64,000 bases of DNA from Blastomonas sp. SL216 (GTDB lineage Bacteria > Pseudomonadota > Alphaproteobacteria > Sphingomonadales > Sphingomonadaceae): positions 3,641,001 to 3,705,000 of the forward strand of contig CP113055.1 in assembly GCA_026625625.1 (NCBI GenBank), read 5' to 3'. Position 1 is the first letter of the stretch. Each line of letters opens with the position of its first letter. Under the pieces are notes generated by a model. The model made no database searches. It saw nothing but the letters and a program-made list of their open reading frames with translations, and was not told the origin of the DNA. The translations under genes and the position numbers were made by a program. Below, in pieces: positions 61,413-64,000 of the stretch.

Positions 61413-63968
61413 GTGAGCGAGATTTACCGCGTTGCTATCATCGGGTCTGGTCCGGCAGGCAAGAGCGCTGCGGCGCGTGCTGCCAGCCTGGGCATGAGCC
61501 ATGTCCTGCTCGAAAAGACCGATCACCTTTCCGACACGATCTACAAATACCAGAAGGGCAAGCACGTGATGGCCACGCCATCGCAGCTCGTCCTGCGTTC
61601 GGACCAGGAGTTCGAGGCGGGCAAGCGCGAGGCGATCCTGGAAAAGTGGAACGCGCGGACCAAGGAACTGAACGTCAACGTGAAGTTCAATGCCGAGGCC
61701 AAGGCGATCCGCGGTACCGGCCCGGCGATCGAGGGCAGCATTCATGTCATCGAGCAGCGCGGCCGCGATGGTTCGATCACCAAGAAGGAAATCCAGCGCT
61801 ACGCCCCGCCTTATGAAATCGAGCTGACCAGCGGCGAGAAGGTGATGGCGGAAAATGTCGTCTTCGCCATCGGCACCCAGGGCAACCCCAACCGCATGCG
61901 CTGCCCCGGCGGCGACCTGCCGCACGTCCAGTATCAGCTGGATGACCCGACCGAATATGTCGACGAGCATATCGTCGTGATCGGCGCGGGCGATGCCGGG
62001 ATCGAGAACGCGCGCGGCCTTGCCGAGGATTCGGCGCAGGGCAATGTCGTCACCGTCGTCAGCCGCGGCCCCGAAGCGCCGAGCCCGAAGGAATCCTTTC
62101 CCACCGCGAAAGAGGCCAATGCGCTGGCGCTGCTGGCCGATCGCAATGCGGGCAAGCTTCAGATCCGCTTCGAAACCGACACCGCCAGTGTCGAGCCTGG
62201 CTGGATCACCTTCAGCACCCGCGACGGCGAGGAGCGTGTCCGTTGCGACCGCATCATTGCGCGGATCGGCTCGGCTCCGCCGCGCGCCTTCATCGAGGAA
62301 TGCGGCATCGCCTTCACCAGCGCCGATCGCCTGGCCTTCCCGCAACTGTCCCCGGTGTTCGAATCGACCGCACCCAATATCTTCGTCATCGGCGCGCTCG
62401 CGGGCTATCCGCTGATCAAGCACTGCATGAACCAGGGCTATGACGTCATCGAGTTCATCAACGGCAATACCGATCTGAAGCCGGCGGACGAGCCGATCCT
62501 GGAGGGCAAGTTCAAGGACCTGCCGGGCCGCAAGTCGGTGGCCGAATGGCTCGACCTGCTGCGCGAGAACGTCACCATCCTCAACGGCATGAACCCGCTG
62601 CAGATGCGCGAGTTCATGCTTGATTCGGATGCGAAATTCTATCGCAAGGGCGATGTCATCTTTGAACGCGCCGCCCCCGGATCGTCGCTGTTCGCGATCG
62701 CGCAAGGTTCTGTCGCGGTGCAGATCGACCCCAATGACCCGTCGAAGACGGTGCCGATCGGCCAGGGGTCGATCTTTGGCGAGGTCGGCCTGATCTCGGG
62801 CCGCCGTCGCGGTGCCACGATCGTTGCCGCCGAGGATACGATCTGCGTCGAAATCTCGCGCAATGCCGCGTTGAAGCTGCAAAGCCAGGTGCCGACCGCC
62901 AAGAAGGCTATCGAGCGTATCTCGACCGAGCGTCTGTTGCTGCAGATGTTCGGATCGGGGCTCAAGCCAGCCGACATTGCCGAGGTCGTCGAAACCAGCC
63001 GCATCCGCCAGGTCAAGCCGGGCGAGGCGATCCTGAAGGAAGGTGACGAAGGCAACGAGATCTATGTGATCCGCGTCGGATCGATGATCGTCGAGAAGGA
63101 AATCGGCGGCAAGCCGGTGTTCCTCTCCTATTTGCCCGCCGGCTCTTACGTAGGCGAAATGGCGCTGATCGCGGGCGGACGCCGCACCGCGACGGTGAAG
63201 GCGGCGATCAAGTCCGAGGTCATCCAGATCGATGGCGATGCCTTCAAGAAGGTGCTGGAGGCCAATCCCGAGCTGCTCAAGCGCGCCAAGCGCGACATGG
63301 CCAGCCGCCAGGATATCAACGCCTTTATCGAGGCGAAGAAGGACAGCTTCTCCGGCGTCGTCGACATGTATTCGGGCGTCGCCAACTTCCTTGTCGAAAA
63401 CGGCATCGGCGAGGCAACCGACGTGCTGCTGATCGACGAGACGCTGTGCGTGGGCTGCGACAATTGCGAAAAGGCGTGCGCCGACAGCCATGACGGCCTG
63501 TCGCGGCTCGACCGCGAGGCGGGGCGCACCTATGCGCACCTGCACGTGCCGACCAGCTGCCGCCATTGCGAGCACCCGCACTGCATGGCCGATTGCCCGC
63601 CCAACGCGATCAATCGCGGTCCCGATGGCGAGGTCTATATCAATGATACGTGCATCGGCTGCGGCAACTGCCAGCGCAACTGCCCCTATGGCGTGATCCG
63701 CATGGACAAGGTGCCGCCGAAAAAGCCGAGCCTGTTGTCGTGGCTGTTCTTCGGCTTTGGCCCGGGCCCGGGCGAGCCGAGCAAGAAATGGGCCTATGCC
63801 AATAGCGACCACAGCGTCGAAAAGCCCAAGAAAGCGATCAAGTGCGACATGTGCGCCGGCATCGAGGGCGGGCCGAGCTGCGTGCGTGCCTGCCCGACGG
63901 GAGCGGCAATCCGCGTCGCGCCGGACGAGTTCCTCACCGTCGCCCGGCTTGAGCAGGAGGAGGCTTGA
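61413..63968 (+). CDS. FAD oxidoreductase - cyclic-nucleotide-binding - ferredoxin fusion protein
   Basis: The 851-residue fusion has three parts. The N-terminal third is a flavin/NAD(P)-binding oxidoreductase with GxGxxG sites in VAIIGSGPAGKSAAARA and VVIGAGDAGIENARG. Residues about 395-640 hold two cyclic-nucleotide-binding (CAP-like) domains (FYRKGDVIFERAAPGSSLFA, PGEAILKEGDEGNEIYVIRV). The C-terminus from about residue 680 has four 4Fe-4S cysteine motifs (CVGCDNCEKAC, CRHCEHPHCMADC, CIGCGNCQRNC, CDMCAGIEGGPSCVRAC), as in DmsB-type electron-transfer subunits. I chose GTG 61413 because the flavin motif begins at residue 6; ATG 61365 in frame adds 16 residues. The next gene starts 3 bases downstream. 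Confidence 0.9.
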   Translation: MSEIYRVAIIGSGPAGKSAAARAASLGMSHVLLEKTDHLSDTIYKYQKGKHVMATPSQLVLRSDQEFEAGKREAILEKWNARTKELNVNVKFNAEAKAIRGTGPAIEGSIHVIEQRGRDGSITKKEIQRYAPPYEIELTSGEKVMAENVVFAIGTQGNPNRMRCPGGDLPHVQYQLDDPTEYVDEHIVVIGAGDAGIENARGLAEDSAQGNVVTVVSRGPEAPSPKESFPTAKEANALALLADRNAGKLQIRFETDTASVEPGWITFSTRDGEERVRCDRIIARIGSAPPRAFIEECGIAFTSADRLAFPQLSPVFESTAPNIFVIGALAGYPLIKHCMNQGYDVIEFINGNTDLKPADEPILEGKFKDLPGRKSVAEWLDLLRENVTILNGMNPLQMREFMLDSDAKFYRKGDVIFERAAPGSSLFAIAQGSVAVQIDPNDPSKTVPIGQGSIFGEVGLISGRRRGATIVAAEDTICVEISRNAALKLQSQVPTAKKAIERISTERLLLQMFGSGLKPADIAEVVETSRIRQVKPGEAILKEGDEGNEIYVIRVGSMIVEKEIGGKPVFLSYLPAGSYVGEMALIAGGRRTATVKAAIKSEVIQIDGDAFKKVLEANPELLKRAKRDMASRQDINAFIEAKKDSFSGVVDMYSGVANFLVENGIGEATDVLLIDETLCVGCDNCEKACADSHDGLSRLDREAGRTYAHLHVPTSCRHCEHPHCMADCPPNAINRGPDGEVYINDTCIGCGNCQRNCPYGVIRMDKVPPKKPSLLSWLFFGFGPGPGEPSKKWAYANSDHSVEKPKKAIKCDMCAGIEGGPSCVRACPTGAAIRVAPDEFLTVARLEQEEA

Positions 63969-63970
63969 CC

Positions 63971-64000
63971 ATGGCCAGCCAGGCTCAAGGCGCAGCGCCG
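63971..64000 (+). CDS. start of a downstream gene, cut by the window end
   Basis: ATG 63971 follows the fusion gene stop after 2 bases and opens a frame that runs off the window (MASQAQGAAP). It is probably in one operon with the fusion protein. Nothing about its function can be read from ten codons. Confidence 0.6.
   Translation, partial: MASQAQGAAP

Noticed and set aside
61209-63812. 867-codon minus-strand open frame opposite the flavin-ferredoxin fusion
   Set aside because: Antisense of a gene with clear domains; no motif in the product.
1-64000. CRISPR arrays, rRNA genes or further tRNA genes
   Set aside because: Reading both strands I saw no regularly spaced direct repeats of CRISPR type, no rRNA sequence and only one tRNA; a covariance search would be decisive.

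Overview
The window looks like a chromosomal segment of an alphaproteobacterium of the order Sphingomonadales; I cannot name the genus. The basis is the GC-rich codon use, the protein families present, and familiar runs such as DUF3576-leuS-lptE-holA, secB next to a Tim44-like gene and mltA, and coaBC-dut. It splits at a tRNA-Ser(GCU) gene (30153-30245, minus strand). Everything to its left is accessory DNA of uneven composition. Everything to its right is compact core chromosome.

Accessory region, 1 to about 30150. It opens inside a large RHS/YD-repeat protein (1-4160) with a HExxH zincin-like tip and a small TonB-C-like gene behind it, followed by a REP-associated transposase with its repeats. 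Next is a tightly overlapping type IV secretion operon (virB2-B3-B4-B6-B8-B9-B10-B11 plus a second, unusual virB2; 5639-13786). No virB1, virB5, virB7, virD4 or relaxase gene is visible around it. Behind it lie a mini YD-repeat exoprotein and a row of small exported proteins. One of these is split by an IS1111-type element whose long non-coding end is a candidate bridge-RNA locus. The remainder is mobile-element and defence cargo: an ArdC-like antirestriction protein, a DGQHR protein with an unknown protein and a D12-class adenine methylase in one unit (21785-25705) plus a fourth gene, an AlpA-like regulator, and an MNT nucleotidyltransferase protein. A sigma-region-4-like gene and a tyrosine integrase lie against the tRNA. 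This is the layout of an integrative element inserted at the tRNA 3' end, with its other end outside the window.

Core region, 30246-64000. Genes cover envelope biogenesis (DUF1134/EipA-like, MurJ, MltA, LptE, SecB, Tim44-like), translation and replication (TrpS, LeuS, HolA), cofactor and nucleotide metabolism (CoaBC, Dut, ThiE-like, YggS-like), an aromatic aminotransferase, MsrB, an SDR/SnoaL pair divergent from a LysR regulator, an M48 protease cluster, and a NarL-type two-component system with a lipoprotein gene between regulator and kinase. They also include a LuxR-type regulator, a CcmI-like TPR protein, and an 851-residue fusion of flavin oxidoreductase, two cyclic-nucleotide-binding domains and four 4Fe-4S motifs. 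Palindromic intergenic repeats occur at 34773, 41833 and 43960, and one such element appears to sit in frame inside the Smr gene.

The most promising undescribed signals are the DGQHR-X-methylase-Y island, the VirD4-less secretion operon with RHS and small exoproteins, the split exoprotein gene with its candidate bridge RNA, and a shared TGGAC-N4-GT(A/C)CA dyad in front of three genes around the two-component locus.
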